A stretch of 64,000 nucleotides of DNA from Lunularia cruciata. Its lineage: Eukaryota > Streptophyta > Marchantiopsida > Lunulariales > Lunulariaceae. The notes under the pieces are model-generated. The model was not told the origin of the DNA and ran no database searches. It saw only the letters and a list, made by a program, of their open reading frames with translations. The DNA lies in contig OX419762.1 in the NCBI GenBank assembly GCA_948567375.1, forward strand, positions 43,505,034 through 43,569,033, read 5' to 3'. Below are positions 23,601 to 36,702 of this stretch, one piece after another; the first letter of the stretch is position 1; the number at the start of each line of letters is the position of its first letter. The position numbers and the translations under genes are program-made.

Positions 23601-26600
23601 GGTATGGACAAATATTTTAATCGCGGCGGGATGTAATGTGGAATGGGCTACGCGCTGGCTAATCTCTCACTAACACGTCCCTCATTAATATACTTGTCCA
23701 GATTCAATTGTTTTGCTCTACCTGGATCTAGTAGCTTCGGTATTGAAGCTGGTTACCGGCCATTGTGCAGACTGTCACCGGGGCCATTTGCAAGTATATG
23801 GACGAAACGAATAAACTCATAGTGGATAACCCTACAGAAAAGCATGTTCGTTTAATTCATTTTCCAAACCATTGCAAAGAAGTCTTGTGGTAAATCTCCA
23901 CAAACCTTCATCTCACACTTGGAGATTACTATGAAACCAGGACAATATCACCTCTATTATTGTGATGGATCTTGGAAAGAATCTACGTAGAGCAACCATC
24001 AAACGAGTCAAAATGTATGGATCGTACTCTTAAAAGATTGCGGTAGAAAATGCATGCCTAGCTGAAACGTGCGAAGATTATAGCTGCCTTCAATTTTGAT
24101 CTCTATCAGGCCCTTGATTTGCAAAGTTGTTAACTGGAAGTAGGTCCTCTTCTTGACGAGAACCAACAGTTTTGCGTTTCTATTGATCAAGGGAATTCGC
24201 GAACAGCGAATTCGAGACATACGCGGGAAAGAGACAACCCAAAACTCGTGAATTGCAACACTTGCGTGAAGAGACTGGTCTCTATGACACACAAGTAAGT
24301 TTTCCACTTGGACAGTTAGCACTGGGGTAAAAGTAATTCCATATCTTTAGCTTCTTAAACAATCTAGTGTATTCAAACATCATATGTAGGGCAAATCGAA
24401 TCAAATTTGGGCGCAATCTCCGTCATCGTATTATCATTTTCGAGAAGCTTAAGTATGTGAAGAATCTATCGAATCTTAATCTTGGTCTATCTAGGGAGAT
24501 TTATTTGTTGTACGACATTCTTCCTTCATTGTTATTTCCATCTCTGTTCGACACTCCAAACCGATGTTCCCCACATTAGTGAATTCACATTAGTAGCAAG
24601 TGCGGATACATCAATTCTTCTTATTTAAACCTCTCAAGGACATAAAACCTACTAGTAGACAGTACAAGATGACACTGATATGTATGCGCAACATGCCAGA
24701 TTGCCACTTATTTCAGAGGATTAACAGTTGCTGGGATGAATTTACAATCAGCAAGAATGCCCGATCATCCTGATTCTATCTACGACGAGAACAGAAACCA
24801 CGTAGCGATTTTAGAGTAAGCTTACGAAAAGTTTCTAACTAGCAATCGATTTCGTACTTTGACTTTCTTGAAGAGAACGCCTCCCCCCGTAAATTTGAGA
24901 TCATAGATCAGCCACAAATGCATTTGAAGATTTAATAAGGTGTTTTAATCCATCCTACAAAAACTAAAGTTGGAACAAATAGGTGTAAACAATTATGTGA
25001 AGTACCGTTTATATCGACGTTGATTTCATCTTATATGCCTTTCGTCTTTCTATGATATATCAAGACATCTTTACTTGATTCCGTGTTATCAACGAGATGA
25101 GCAGGGAAGAAGTCTTGATTTTGATCCGCTATTGTAAAAGCTGTAAAAGCAAAAGCTGTAAATGATCGAAAATCTCACAGAGAGCTTCTTGCAATGGGAA
25201 ACCGTAAGCACACCTCAGTTTTTCTGCTCATCCACCTCAGCGGAAGCATACGGGTCACCCTTCGCGACACTGGGCTTCAATCTTGTAATGAATGCAAAGG
25301 TGCCCGCATTTACCTGCTACCGCAGGTAATAGGGAATGTTACTGGCAAAGGAAGAATCCACACGCTTGTGTGGATAACATTTGGAGCTTGGTAGTGTGCT
25401 GTTTCCAATGGAAAAATCATTGGGGACACAGGTCGTGAATTGATTACTGATACTGGATAAGACGAATGAGGTGAATAAGCAGAAAACTTGAGGTGGGTTT
25501 ACCGTTTCCCTTCTGCAATACATTGCCTTCACATTAATTGTCACTTATCCTGCCTCATCTTCTAGAAATTTTGCGCGCAACAATGCGAGGAGCGAGTTGC
25601 GTCGACAAGTCGTTAACAGAATGAAGGGAGAAATGAATCATTCTATGTCCCCAGCAGAGGTAAGGATACCACACTTTCAAATTCGTCTCTTCTACGAAGT
25701 CTTATCCGAGCGAAGTTCATTTTGTGCTCTAGAGACGTCAGAGTATTAAATCAACTCCGTTGACTCTGGGGGCTGATTAGGTCCTTTGAAACTAAATCCG
25801 ACCATATCCCATGAAAGAGAAAGTATCATTTTGAAGCCTATGTTTACGTCATTGATTACGTACTCAACATTGGGGACAAGTAACGTTTATATACTGAGGC
25901 ACATAAACAAGTCCGGGGGCTTGATGTTTAATCATCTTGAGTTCGAACGACTCACTTATAAATTTGTTGAGTTAAAATGCATATTTACCCCACAATAACC
26001 AGATGGGCTTAGTGCGTTCATGACTTCCAAGGAAGTACTGAAGAGCCAGTTGCTCAGACCATAAAAGACTTTTGTCTCAACGTGCTGCCGGTTTATGAGC
26101 TTACATTCTCTAAATCATGCATTTTTCATGATCCTCACCGTATCGTTTATAACTATGCTAAACCTGATATTGAGTGTTGTGTTGCCAATAGATTGCGCAT
26201 GATGTTTTGCTTGGTAAGTTTCGAGAAAAAATGGATCACGTGTAAGTTAACTAGATAGTAACTATAGAAGTAGGGGACAGAATCAAAATTTTTAGGAACC
26301 TAGTGGTTTTTCAGCAATCTAATAGCAATCGTCTAACTTCTAGAATAAGTGTCAAATCATCGTTTAGACATCGTATGCATCAAGCAATTTAAGGAATACC
26401 TATTTTATCATGTGTTGCCTACAGCTACCATTCCTCCTAAGAAAACTTGAATTCAAAATTGAAGTCTGACTTTACAAATTGTAACCAACAGTCTACCAAA
26501 GTTCTCAATTTTGTTAAAGCCTGTCTGCAATCCAGATTCAAACTTGAAATGGGCTAGTTAACTGAATCGGAGGGTTCGAAATGGACTTCAATGCAGATCA

Positions 26601-28768
26601 TCCTTTGGGTCAAGACTTGGCAAATCCGACACAGAAATAATGAAGAGTTGATAAACAGTTTCAACCTCAGACCTTTACATCCAAGAAATCCCTTCTTGGA
26701 GCGGCGTTCCCGTAAAAACAGAGGGATAGAGAGGGACCTTGCTAATGCTTTAGCTGCGGTGAGGGAAAAATTTCCAGACTTGGATCTCCAGTTCGATGTA
26801 AGTGCTAAAGCATCAGACTGGAGAGAGGCAAGCAACCAGAGACCTGCTAAACGATCTCGTAAAAAGCGCGAGGAAGATGTTAACGAAAGTGAAGAGAGAA
26901 TAAAGATTCCTTGGTCTCGGCTGGAGGCCGCTCTTCGAGACCCAGATCTGGTTGAAGGGGTTGGTGCAGATGATGATACTGGTCGCACTGATATTGAGGA
27001 TCAACTTAACCAAGAGGAGTTAGATTATGCTCTCATCCTAGAGAATGACATCCTCCATGAACTGGACATGTCGTCTGAACCCCCACCAAAAGTCACTGTG
27101 CGAGGACCTACGACTTCGGAAGGAGGATCAACTCATGCAACTCGAGGAACCCAATCAACATCACGACACCAAGTGACGGAAAGATCATCCCGCCATGAGA
27201 CCAACAGGAGTGCTACACAAAAATCTCAGAAGACTGAACGAACACAAGTGCCTGTTGTGGAACAAAACGTCAATAGCTCAGATGTGGCGTCTAAGGCTCT
27301 GATTCCGTCTGGTGCTCCAAACAAAGGCCAAGTACTAAACTCTAAGTCCAATCATGGAGGCAGTGGACCCTCAAAAACCCCTAGGCCCATCCCTCTGAAA
27401 CCAGTCATTCAAACACCAAGTCATGGAAGGGACCATGCCCTTGCAAACCCTCCTCCTCCGCATGCTAGAGTCAGCTTCCAGTTAGATGGTTCGTTTGATG
27501 GTATTCCAAGGACACCACCGACTGCAACTTTGGCTGCACATTCTCCGCAAGCTGTAGAACAATTGGTACACGACTTACAGAACCCTGATCCTGACCCCAA
27601 CGCTGGGAGGTACGAACTATCTCACTTTCTGGTCGAGCAAATGGCTCAAAGAAGTAGACTTATGAACGTAGAGGCGGAAACAAAGATTTGGCAAGATACT
27701 AGTGAAGGCAGGCAACAATCCAGCCTCGGTCTGAGAGAATACCTTAACAGTGTATCTGTAGGGCACCATGATCCGAATGCACCCGCCAAAGAGAACAACG
27801 TAGATTCAGCATACCCAAGAAATCCGGCAGTTCTATCAACTTCACAGATGTCCGTCAGGGACACAAGAAACGAACCACTGATGGAAAACACGAACCCCCA
27901 AGCATATTTGGACAGGATAGTTACCGACAGTGACACACTTAAAGAACTTCTGGCAGCAACTGTGGTGGATACATTTTTTGGACAACTTTTGTTGTCCGTC
28001 GTATTTCCCGATGATCCGGATTTTGACAAAGACAACTGGCCACCAGATTTTGATCCTCTGTGGCTAAGAGCTGATCGTACACCAATGTATAGTTCGCGAG
28101 ACCCTGATCTCATGGACGATGCCACTTCCGCTAGACGAGCCGCCCCTCCTGGATCTCCAGAACAACCATCCGAACGAGTTCCACCAAAGATTCGGAAGAT
28201 TGCTCCGGGACGTGCCACAGATAAAACTGATGACTTTCGACGCCCTCCTTTAATCCAAGCCTTGGAAGAGAGTGGTGTACTCAGCCAAGCGAACCCTGTT
28301 CCGGGGCAGTTAACAAGTCTCATAAACTCGAACCCCGATCGTCAGCCTGGGAGTTCAAAGCTCAATGATAACCAGCAAATCGGCACCAACTTGCTGACTG
28401 TTGTATACAATGAGCTCGACAACCGGGTTAAATCTCCAGAGAAAATGGTCAAATCAATGGATAGTGTGTGGCAAATTTCTGATTCTTTGAAAGAACGCTT
28501 TTTAAGAAGCAAGCCTGCTACTGCTAGATTAAGCGGAATAACTAGCGCTCCAGTATCTCCTCTACCTCCCCCCGGATCTCCTCGACCTCCTCAAAGGCAG
28601 ACTTCACTGCCCGAAGCGAATAAGGTTTCGAGAACTGATCCCCATAGAACTGCTCAGTTTTTGTTAGCTAAGTTTCAGCAGTCTATTGCACAATACAAGA
28701 GGGAGTTAGATGAGGCAATTGCAGCTCTTGCAAGAGAATTGGAGGCGGGCTTAAGTGAGACTCGCTGA
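20673..28768 (+). CDS. Gene C: tandem paralogue of gene B, about 1355 aa (1422 with an extra exon)
   Basis: Exons: 20673-20785, 21185-22391, 23089-23247, 23771-23889, 24207-24294, 24700-24815, 25566-25659, 26597-28768. All introns have GT/AG and the same phases as gene B, and the joined length is divisible by three. The start ATG sits in AACACCATGG. Exon 2 is longer than in B (1207 against 559 nt) because of a Pro/Ser/Thr-rich insertion before the shared SFDPQTDTLL block. Exons 3-7 keep AFWRAIP, ECCW, FPNHCKEVL, RMPDHPDSIYD and the E-N-F start of exon 7. Exon 8 is shorter (about 723 residues) but keeps the conserved islands and the C-terminal FLLAKFQQSIAQYKRELDE helix. An additional exon (26,013-26,213) fits in frame between exons 7 and 8. 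Both copies appear intact, with many amino-acid differences confined between conserved blocks, which suggests selection on protein. Function unknown. Confidence 0.78.
26013..26213 (+). CDS. Extra in-frame exon of gene C, absent from gene B
   Basis: Inside the 937-bp intron between exons 7 and 8 of gene C lies a 201-nt segment with an acceptor GGGCTTAG and a strong donor TTG|GTAAGTTTC. It is phase 0 at both ends and open throughout (67 codons). The translation looks folded and Cys/Phe-rich: KDFCLNVLPVYELTF, KSCIFHDPH and IECCVANRLRMMFCL. Exon 7 and exon 8 are also phase 0 here, so inclusion or skipping keeps the frame. The matching intron of gene B is only 182 bp and has no room for it. It could be an alternative exon or one lost from B. 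Confidence 0.55.
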
Positions 28769-28789
28769 AGAGATAACCGAAAGGCTCTA

Positions 28790-30640
28790 TCTGCGCTACA
28801 TTAAACCCTTGATTGAACAAAGGGAAAGACGGAATTCGAGAAATTTACCATGATTTGAATTTCAACTGGGGAAGGATTAGGATCGCAGTGGAACTGGCAA
28901 TACTTAATAATTAAACTAATAGAGTTACCTTAGTAACACTTATCACATGATAAAGCCATAAAGCATTCAAATTGTATTAAGGGATAAGGTTTACTCTAAA
29001 TTACTCATTTAATCATATAATTTTTCATTTATATCGCATATATATAATCAATTTTGGGAGACCATTTTATCCTTTAAACGGACAATCAAATGACTTATTA
29101 AATGTTACTAAACATAAGATTTAAATACTCAGAATAAAGAAATACGAATTCATCTCTCTGTGATTAAAATTCACATCTAATATCATGAAGAACACCTGGA
29201 GAAACCAATTTCCGTGTTGGATAAAGGTTACTAAAAACGTACATACATCAACCTATCCACTAAAACTAGACTATTTCAAATTTTAGTACAAGTTTGGGTT
29301 CTCATGAATTGGACATTATGAAATGCAAGTAATCTTGCATAAATTTAGTCATTTGAAGAGTCTTAATATCCTTATTTATCAATGAAAATAGATCTATAAG
29401 CATTTTGATAGTAAAATCATAAGCAACACAAAATACATTTAGTGAATATTTGTGATATTTTAACTACATAATTAGTATATTTTATCCTTAATCAAGGTTA
29501 AGTTATATTCAACTGAAATCTTCCATAATTTACTCAATTAAGTTACTCTTGAATTAGCCATAAAATTTCAAGACTTAAAATAGATATTTAATTAGGACTA
29601 ATATTAATGGAATATTAAGAAGGAAATAATAATCAAATCTTTGAAGATCGAAAGATTATATACATTGTACTTTATATTCAAATGCAATATCAATACTCCA
29701 ATAACGATACAACTTATCAATCATACCAATATAGATGACAACATATGGTAAATATGGAAAGTCCAATTTGTACAACATCCACACCCCAAAATTTACACTC
29801 AATGCAATAAGAAGGCATTAATCTTGCTTGCAAAGACTTACATCAAGCAAAGTAAACAAAACATAACATTAAGAATATTGAATTTCCTGTATTGAATAGA
29901 TTTGATCTAGATTTCTAATACTGAACATTAGCATATTTTAATAATGGGAATTGAGAACACACCTCACATTTGTCTGCTCAGTCACCTCACCATACAATAC
30001 CAACTAATCTGATTTTTTGGTTTTACAAGATTAGATCTAAAAAACAATAGCGATTAATGAACAATAATGAGTAATGGCAAGGTTCTATAACCTGTTCCCA
30101 ATTGGATTCTCACTGCCGGATCAGCAAATGGGGATCAAGGAGAGGCCTCCCCTTGCAGGATCTCCGGAGCAGCATCCCAGAAGCAGAATTTTATTAATGA
30201 AATTTCTATGTTTCTTTGATATTATTGTTTTGAATTGAAGGAACTGCAGTCTATTGCATTGAAACAGAAATAGCTGCTTGTTGTAGCCTGACGCCCAACA
30301 TTCATTCTATTGCACATTCTAGCATTGTGGCCAAGCTCATGACAAACAATGCGTCGGCATTCACCGGGTCAATTTTGAGAAAAAGCAACTCTCCACTAGC
30401 TCAAAGGAAAGAGGTTGCATCTTGTGTAATTCTACAATGTGTGTATTGCATTCTACATCTTAGTTGCATCATTAAGGGATTATGCACTACAAAATCTTGC
30501 ATAGAAATCTCAACAAAAGCCTGTTCAATCACGTGTTATTGACGGGGGAGCAACATTTTGTGCTTTTGTTGAATATACTCCATGACCTCCACAAATGTTC
30601 ACAATGCGCACATTGGTTGATTGGTGAATGGTTGATGAAG
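28790..30640. other. AT-rich intergenic DNA
   Basis: GC drops sharply just after gene C. No long open frame, splice-paired exon or clear repeat was seen. Confidence 0.6.
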
Positions 30641-30649
30641 TCACCATTG

Positions 30650-31491
30650 CTTGTCAAAATGACACATTGGCATCCCTTTCCTTCATTTGTCCAATCTGAT
30701 GTGAACAAGGAATGCACATTATTGACAAGAACACATTGTTGCATTGATCATCCATTGACAAGAAAGCAACTTGTGGTATTGTTTGAGAGCTTCCCTCGTT
30801 GCAAAATTTGAGATCTTCTTCATCAAGTCTTTCCATAAGGTTCCTCTCCATGGGATAGAAGAGATCAAGTTTGCTGGTAATTGTTGGCCTGGTTGATGTT
30901 GGAGAGCTGCTAGTTGCAAGTAACTTCAAGTAACTCATAAGCACCAATTCAATCTCCAGTTGACCTTTTGATCCAACACTTCAACGTGACATATGCACCT
31001 TCCACTCAAGAAGTATGTATGCCCAAAGTGAAAATATGTCAAAGTCATGTGACAACAAAATTCTCCTTGTGGCACAACCATGTTGTTGCAAGATAATGGA
31101 AAACTGATCTATGAGTATTTCTGGTAAGTTGATGGAGACTTTTTCGATACTCTTCCCCACTTAAAGAAGCAATCACACCTTGCCATAACAGCATGAACCT
31201 AGTCCAAGAATCTTTAGAGTCAAATGTTATGTAGTGCTTGGTAAGTATGTTCTTATTAATGTGCCACATACAAAGCACTTTGATTGAACTTGGAAAACCA
31301 ATGATATTGCATTTATTAATGCAAGTTCATGGTCAATCACAAAGTCAAGGTAGTGACGTGCATCAATTCCAAACCTTTGCAAAAGGTCCTCTATAGCTTT
31401 CTCATTGCCCAACTATAATACTCAAAATTTTCTTGTTGCATAGAACAATAGAACAGGGTGAACTTTGGATTTGTTGTTGAAACCCTAGTTC
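30650..31491 (-). pseudogene. MULE (FAR1-type) transposase, central and C-terminal part, broken
   Basis: Read on the minus strand, the fragments follow the order of MULE transposases: NPKFTLFYCSMQQENFEYYS, then a VIDHELALINA segment (family pattern V-T-D-R-E-L-A-L-M-N) and CMWHINKNIL (family C-x-W-H-I-N-K). Then come the WTRFMLLWQGVIAS and NTHRSVFHYLATTW regions. Frameshifts and stops break it. The reading continues upstream at 38,089-38,400, and the Ty3 element between them is an insertion with a 5-bp duplication (AGTTC). The family's role is cut-and-paste transposition. This copy is inactive. Confidence 0.7.
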
Positions 31492-32227
31492 TATAATACC
31501 AAGGGTTAGCCATATGATCTAGATGTGAAATTTGGTTTGGTAACATCTAGAATGATGTTATACATGATGGTCAAAATAGATCAGATAGAAGTATCACCAA
31601 AAGAGTACTTCTACTAATAGGGCAGAAACCAAAATAGACTTGAGAACCTTAGAACCAATAGCTAGACATATGATTTAAAGGTGAGAATTTGTTTGGTAAC
31701 ATCTGGAAGGGTGTTACACATGATGGACTAAACAGATCAGAAAGAGATATCACCAAAAGAGTACTTCTACTAATAGAGTAGGAACCGAAATATGCCTGAT
31801 CTTTGAAGGCAATTTTGGAGGCCTAAATGGATGAATTAGGCCTCGAAAATGTGCAGATTTCCCCCTCCAATGGAGAAGAGGCTGGCCTTCCCTCCCCCAG
31901 GTTTGTCTCGTCAAGAGCTTTCCAATGGTACCTTACTCATGTGATTTTGAGATTCCTACAGGAAGATTCCCTAAAAGATTCCCTCCGGTCAAAGCTCGTT
32001 TGACCAACCAGATAGGACCTAGACCAGACAGGTCACCCATCCAAGTAAGTAATCCAAGGGTGGAGCTTTCTGACATGTCACCTATCTGTGTCCCTAATCC
32101 TATGGTGGAGCTTCCTTGGAGGAGATCCTCTTTGTCTATATAATAAAGAGAAGGTGCTCCCTTGGGGCATCGAATGTTTGAGTGTGCAATCTATGTTTTC
32201 TCTCTTCTCTTGTCCTCAGAGTATTAC
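31492..32227 (+). repeat. 5' LTR of the plus-strand Ty3/gypsy element
   Basis: It starts TATAATACCAAGGG and ends GAGTATTAC, and matches 37,355-38,083. The ends are near-inverted (TATAATAC / GTATTAC). TG...CA is not visible, probably through mutation. A TATATAATAA-type promoter element lies near 32,137. Confidence 0.9.
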
Positions 32228-32229
32228 AA

Positions 32230-32241
32230 TGGTATCAGAGC
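32230..32241 (+). other. Primer-binding site (initiator tRNA-Met type)
   Basis: TGGTATCAGAGC begins two to three bases after the 5' LTR. This is the standard primer-binding sequence of plant LTR elements primed by tRNA-iMet. Confidence 0.9.
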
Positions 32242-32900
32242 AAGTGTTCTAGTCCAAGAGAGTGGATCACCCCTCTTGGAATAGCACGAACTACTGAAAC
32301 TGAGTAATTTGAGATGGAGAACATAGAGTAATCGCTAGACTTAGGAAGGACTTTAGGGAGCGGATGGGACGGATGCGCCGGGGGGACAATTTCCCGCACC
32401 TAGCTTTCCATTCTCAAACCCATTCCACATCAAGGTTATGTACATCCAGTGTGAGCAGATGAGAGTATCGCTAGTTTATCACTTTGGTGCGGAATTCATG
32501 GACAGAGTGATGAACTCACCAAACCCCGTGATTCTACCTGTGGTGATATATGACAGGGAGTGGGATTTGATGATCTACATTCTATTATGATAATATGGAT
32601 ATGAATGTCCTAAATCCTCTCCCTTTCAACACTCAAGTAGAAATCCGTTATGTAGTGAGGCCAAAATTGATGTTTAGAGATTTTGTGGTTAGGAATTTTG
32701 GTGAGGAGTATTATCAACGAGTGATAACTTCTGAGGTCCCAATGGTAGTTCCGATAGTTTGTGCGCCTTCCAGAGTGATTATATTGACTTTGTATTGAAG
32801 TAGACGTTAGCAATTGGGTGTTGCAGGAACCATGGATCCGCAGTTGCAAGAGCTGGTGCAAGGAATGCAAGGGATATTGAATGAATTTTGAGAGATTAAG

Positions 32901-33540
32901 ATGACCATGGAGACATTGCAAAGTCAAGTGCAGATCCTCAGGAACGATCAAGCCATGCAAGAAGAAGAGCCGTCTCAAAACCGAGTACCTGCAACTGAAG
33001 TACTTGGAGAGGCACCCGTGCCTACGAACCCTATCAACAATGAAGCCACATTGCTACTCCGGATGAAGAAGACCTGCAACATCGAGCCTCACAAGGAGCA
33101 GCTTACGATAGGAGTAGTGGAGAATTGGATCTCAAGAATGAATCGATATTTTTTATTGTTCTCAACAGAGATCACAGAGCATGCTGCAGGCGTGTTTGCA
33201 TGTGGGTACTTGACCGATAAAGCCCTCACATGGTATGATGCTTGGGAACGATCCATGCTGGCAAAGAGAAGGGAGGTCACATGGACAGCAATGCAAGAAG
33301 GATTGCTAAAGAATTTCCAATCGGTAGATTCTGTGCAGATGGCTCGAACCCGACTATGGGGATTGAGATAGAAGAATAGCGTACAAGAGTATGTGGAGGC
33401 ATTTCTGGATCTACAAGTCGCAATTACCGACATGAGTCCAACAAAGGCTCTTGACAATTTCAAACAAGGGTTGAAAGAGTGGATTCACCAAGAAGTCATT
33501 GGTGCAAAACCCTTGCACGGTATTTGAAGCTATTGCTTGT
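32901..33540 (+). pseudogene. gag of the plus-strand Ty3/gypsy element
   Basis: The frame opens at MTMETLQSQVQIL and carries a capsid-like helical region (WISRMNRYF, ACGYLTDKALTWYDAW, REVTWTAMQEGLLKNF). A TAG at 33,369-33,371 interrupts it before KNSVQEYVEAFLDLQ. The nucleic-acid-binding part that follows is frameshifted. The structural protein role is inferred from position and pattern. Confidence 0.75.
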
Positions 33541-33986
33541 GCGCAGAGAATAGCCGGAGCATTAGGTGGAGGTGAAGGAGTAGTTCCATCTCAACATTAT
33601 TGGGCAGAAATGCCACACATGGGTGGACTAGTACCGATGGAATTGGGCAACCTTCGATTCTGAGATCGAGGAGCACGGCCGCTTCAAGGAGAGCGGGGAC
33701 GGGTAGAAGAACAAAGAGATGGAGTCCCACGAGGAGAAAGGACTCAAGGAGAACAACGCCGTTGTTAAAATTGTGGCCGTATTGTGCACATATCTACCAA
33801 TTGTCGCACTCGTTTCCCTAGAGGCCCTTGGCCTTTGTATAGGCAATCTTTGAACAACATGGAGAGGGACATTGAAGAAGAGGAGGTGGAAACCACTTTG
33901 GAAAACAAAGATCACCAGTAAATGTACCTCGCGGCCTTAATGGATCAATAAGGAAGCAGAGAAGCGAGGGAAGGAAGAAGAAGAAT

Positions 33987-36684
33987 GTGCAAAAATCCCG
34001 AAAGGCAACCTCACAATTGATTGTCGTGAATGGAATCCTAGAAGGTAATCAAGTGAGAGTATTAATAGATCCGGGAGCAACAGAGAATTTCTTGTCTCGC
34101 TCTATTGCAATAAGCTTGGGAATGGATCTAGAGAGAGATGGAAGTGAAGAAGTAGAGTTACCAAATGGGCAAACAGAGAGGATTGAATCATTACCTAGAC
34201 GGGTGACCCTCTCTGTAGGAGAATATCAAGAAGCAATTGAGTGGCGAGTGATACAGTTAGCCCATTATGATGCAATTTTAGGCACGTCATGGATGGAGCA
34301 GTACAACCCAATGGTGGATTGGAGGAAGAAAGTAGTGAGAACCCACCAATGGTCAATCATTGGGGTTAAAGAAAATTCACACAGGCAGAAACTGCCTCTA
34401 TATGTCGTAGGGACGACAACTGTCTGTAAGACCGATAGATGTTTTATGGGTCTAATAAGAGAAGTCCAAAGTGCACAACTCGTTGGAAAAATTCTTAAAA
34501 TAATTGAAGGATGTGGTGGATGAGTTTCAAGATGTCTTTTCCGATGATCTACCCTCAGGATTACCACCTAAAAGGCAAGTAGATCACAAAATAGAGACAC
34601 TCGCGAGGAAGACACCTCCTTGTAAGGCCCCATATCGCCTATCACCTCATGAGTTGGAGGAGTGTAAGACTCAAATTGAGGAGATGCTACAGAAAGGGTT
34701 CATCCAACCTAGCGTATCACCATATGGGGCCCTTGTCTTGTTTGTGAAGAAGAAGGATGGTACAATGCGCATGTGCATTGACTATCGGGGTCTCAATCAG
34801 CAAACAGTGAAGAACAAATACCCCTTACCTCGCATAGATGACCTGTTTGATCAACTCCATGGAGCGAGATACTTCACCAAACTGGACTTGCGGAGCGGTT
34901 ACAATCAAATCCGAATTGCAGAGGAGGATGTGTACAAAACTGCCTTTCGAACCAAGTATGGCCACTTTGAGTATCTTGTGATGCCTTTTGGCCTCACCAA
35001 TGCGCCTGCCACTTTCATGAGCCTAATGAATGACATATTTTGTCTATACTTGGATAAGTCTGTTATTGTCTTCTTGGATGATATCTTAGTATATAGTAGC
35101 ACGATGACAGAACATAAACAACATCTACGAGAGGTCCTCTAGATTCTAAGACAGAATCAGTTGTACGCCAAAATCTCAAAGTGTGAGTTTGGCAAGTCTG
35201 AAGTAGACTACTTGGGGCATAGAGTAAGTGCAGAGGGCATTCAAGTATTGATAGATAAAATAGAGGTCATTCAAAACTGGAGTGCCCCAGAAGATCAGAC
35301 TCAACTTAAGAGATTCTTGGGGTTGACGGGATTCTATCATAGATTTGCCAAGGACTTCTCCAAGGTTGCACAGCCTTTAACGGCACTACTTGGCAAGGGG
35401 AAGAAGTGGACATGGGGAACTGCACAAGAGTTGGCCTTTCAAGAATTGAAGGCCGCCTTGCTACATGCACCAATCTTGAAGTGGTATGACCCAAAACGTC
35501 CAATCAAGTTGGCTACGGATGCATCAGGTGTAGCAATAGGAGCAGTCCTACAACAAGAGTGGCATGACGGATGGCATCCAATTGCATATTTCTCTCAAAA
35601 GTTGTTACCGACAGAGCGCAACTACCACACCACAGAACAAGAAGAGCTGGCCATCGTTCTAGCAACCAAGCATTGGAAGCACTACCTTGGCGAGAAGGTA
35701 TTTGTAGTAGAGACAGACCACCTAGTCTACCTCAAGACGCAAAAGGATCTATCTCGTCGCCAAATTCGGTGGGCAGAGTGGCAACAATGCTTCAACATGA
35801 CAATCACCTACGTGGAAGGTAAGAAGCAACTTGTAGATGCATTCACCCGCATGCCAATGGCCAACAACTTGGTGATAGAAGTTAAGATTAACCCTGAATT
35901 CTGGCAAGAGATTCTAGCTGCTACAAAAACTGATCCACAGATTGTAGAAGTGCAATCGTCCAAAGGTGTCACCAGCACCCAAGGACTCACTTTTTGGGAG
36001 GGCCGATTGTGGATCCCAAATGTCCCAAAATTATGCATCACCATTCTAGCGAAATGTCATGATTCCGCCATTGCAGCTCATGTCGGAGTGGACAAGACCT
36101 TGGAGGCAGTCAAGCGCCATTACTATTGGCCCAAGATGAGCAACGACACGATGGACTATGTGCGTAGCTGCCTACTTTGTCAACATAACAAAGCTTCTAA
36201 TCAAGCTCCTATAGGGCTCCTTCAACCTCTTCCCACTCCTACCCAACGTTGGGAACAAGTGAGTATGGATCTCGTCTGTGAATTACCCAAGACCACCTCA
36301 GGGTTTGCCTCCATTGTGGTCTTTGTGGACCGGCTCAGCAAAATGATTCATGTACGCCCTACCACCAAGGAGATGACCGCTCCACAACTAGCTCAACTAT
36401 ACTTAGATGTTGTCTTTGCTCACCATGGCTTGTCTAGAGTACTCATCACCAATAGAGGCACCCAATTCACCAGTTTGTTTTGGCGAACACTCTTTGGTTT
36501 CTTCAAAACCAAGTTGGCCATGTCTACAACTTACCACCCACAAATAGATGACCAAATAGAGCAGGCTAATCGCACAATTGAAGACATGTTACGCGGCTTC
36601 ACCTTAGAAGAGCAAGAGAGGTGGGACACCCTACTACCGTTGGTGGAATTTGCTTACAACAATTCAGTGAATGCCTCCACCTAG
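33987..36684 (+). pseudogene. Ty3/gypsy pol: protease, reverse transcriptase, RNase H, integrase
   Basis: Domains in order: aspartic protease (VLIDPGATENFLS), reverse transcriptase ([33 protein letters not shown] and the catalytic [12 protein letters not shown]), RNase H (LATDASGVAIGAVLQQ) and the integrase zinc finger. In the zinc finger H and H precede the CLLCQHNK cysteines. The integrase core has MDLVCELP. The second catalytic Asp is changed to Asn (ITNRGTQF, codon 36,451-36,453). The frame shifts near 34,510, has TAG at 35,140-35,142 (VL*ILRQNQ) and stops at 36,682-36,684. The element is inactive unless helped in trans. Confidence 0.9.
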
Positions 36685-36702
36685 GTCACTCCGTTCTTCC
36701 TC

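Noticed and set aside
27646-28323. Minus-strand frame of 225 codons inside exon 8 of gene C
   Set aside because: Antisense shadow. It is long only because the plus frame is coding; no start context or splice partner supports it.
6510-28768. Idea that the A-B-C cluster is an integrated virus (separate viral genes in a row)
   Set aside because: The frames are joined by spliceosomal introns with conserved phases, and no polymerase, helicase, capsid or viral gene-junction pattern is seen. A nuclear gene family fits better.
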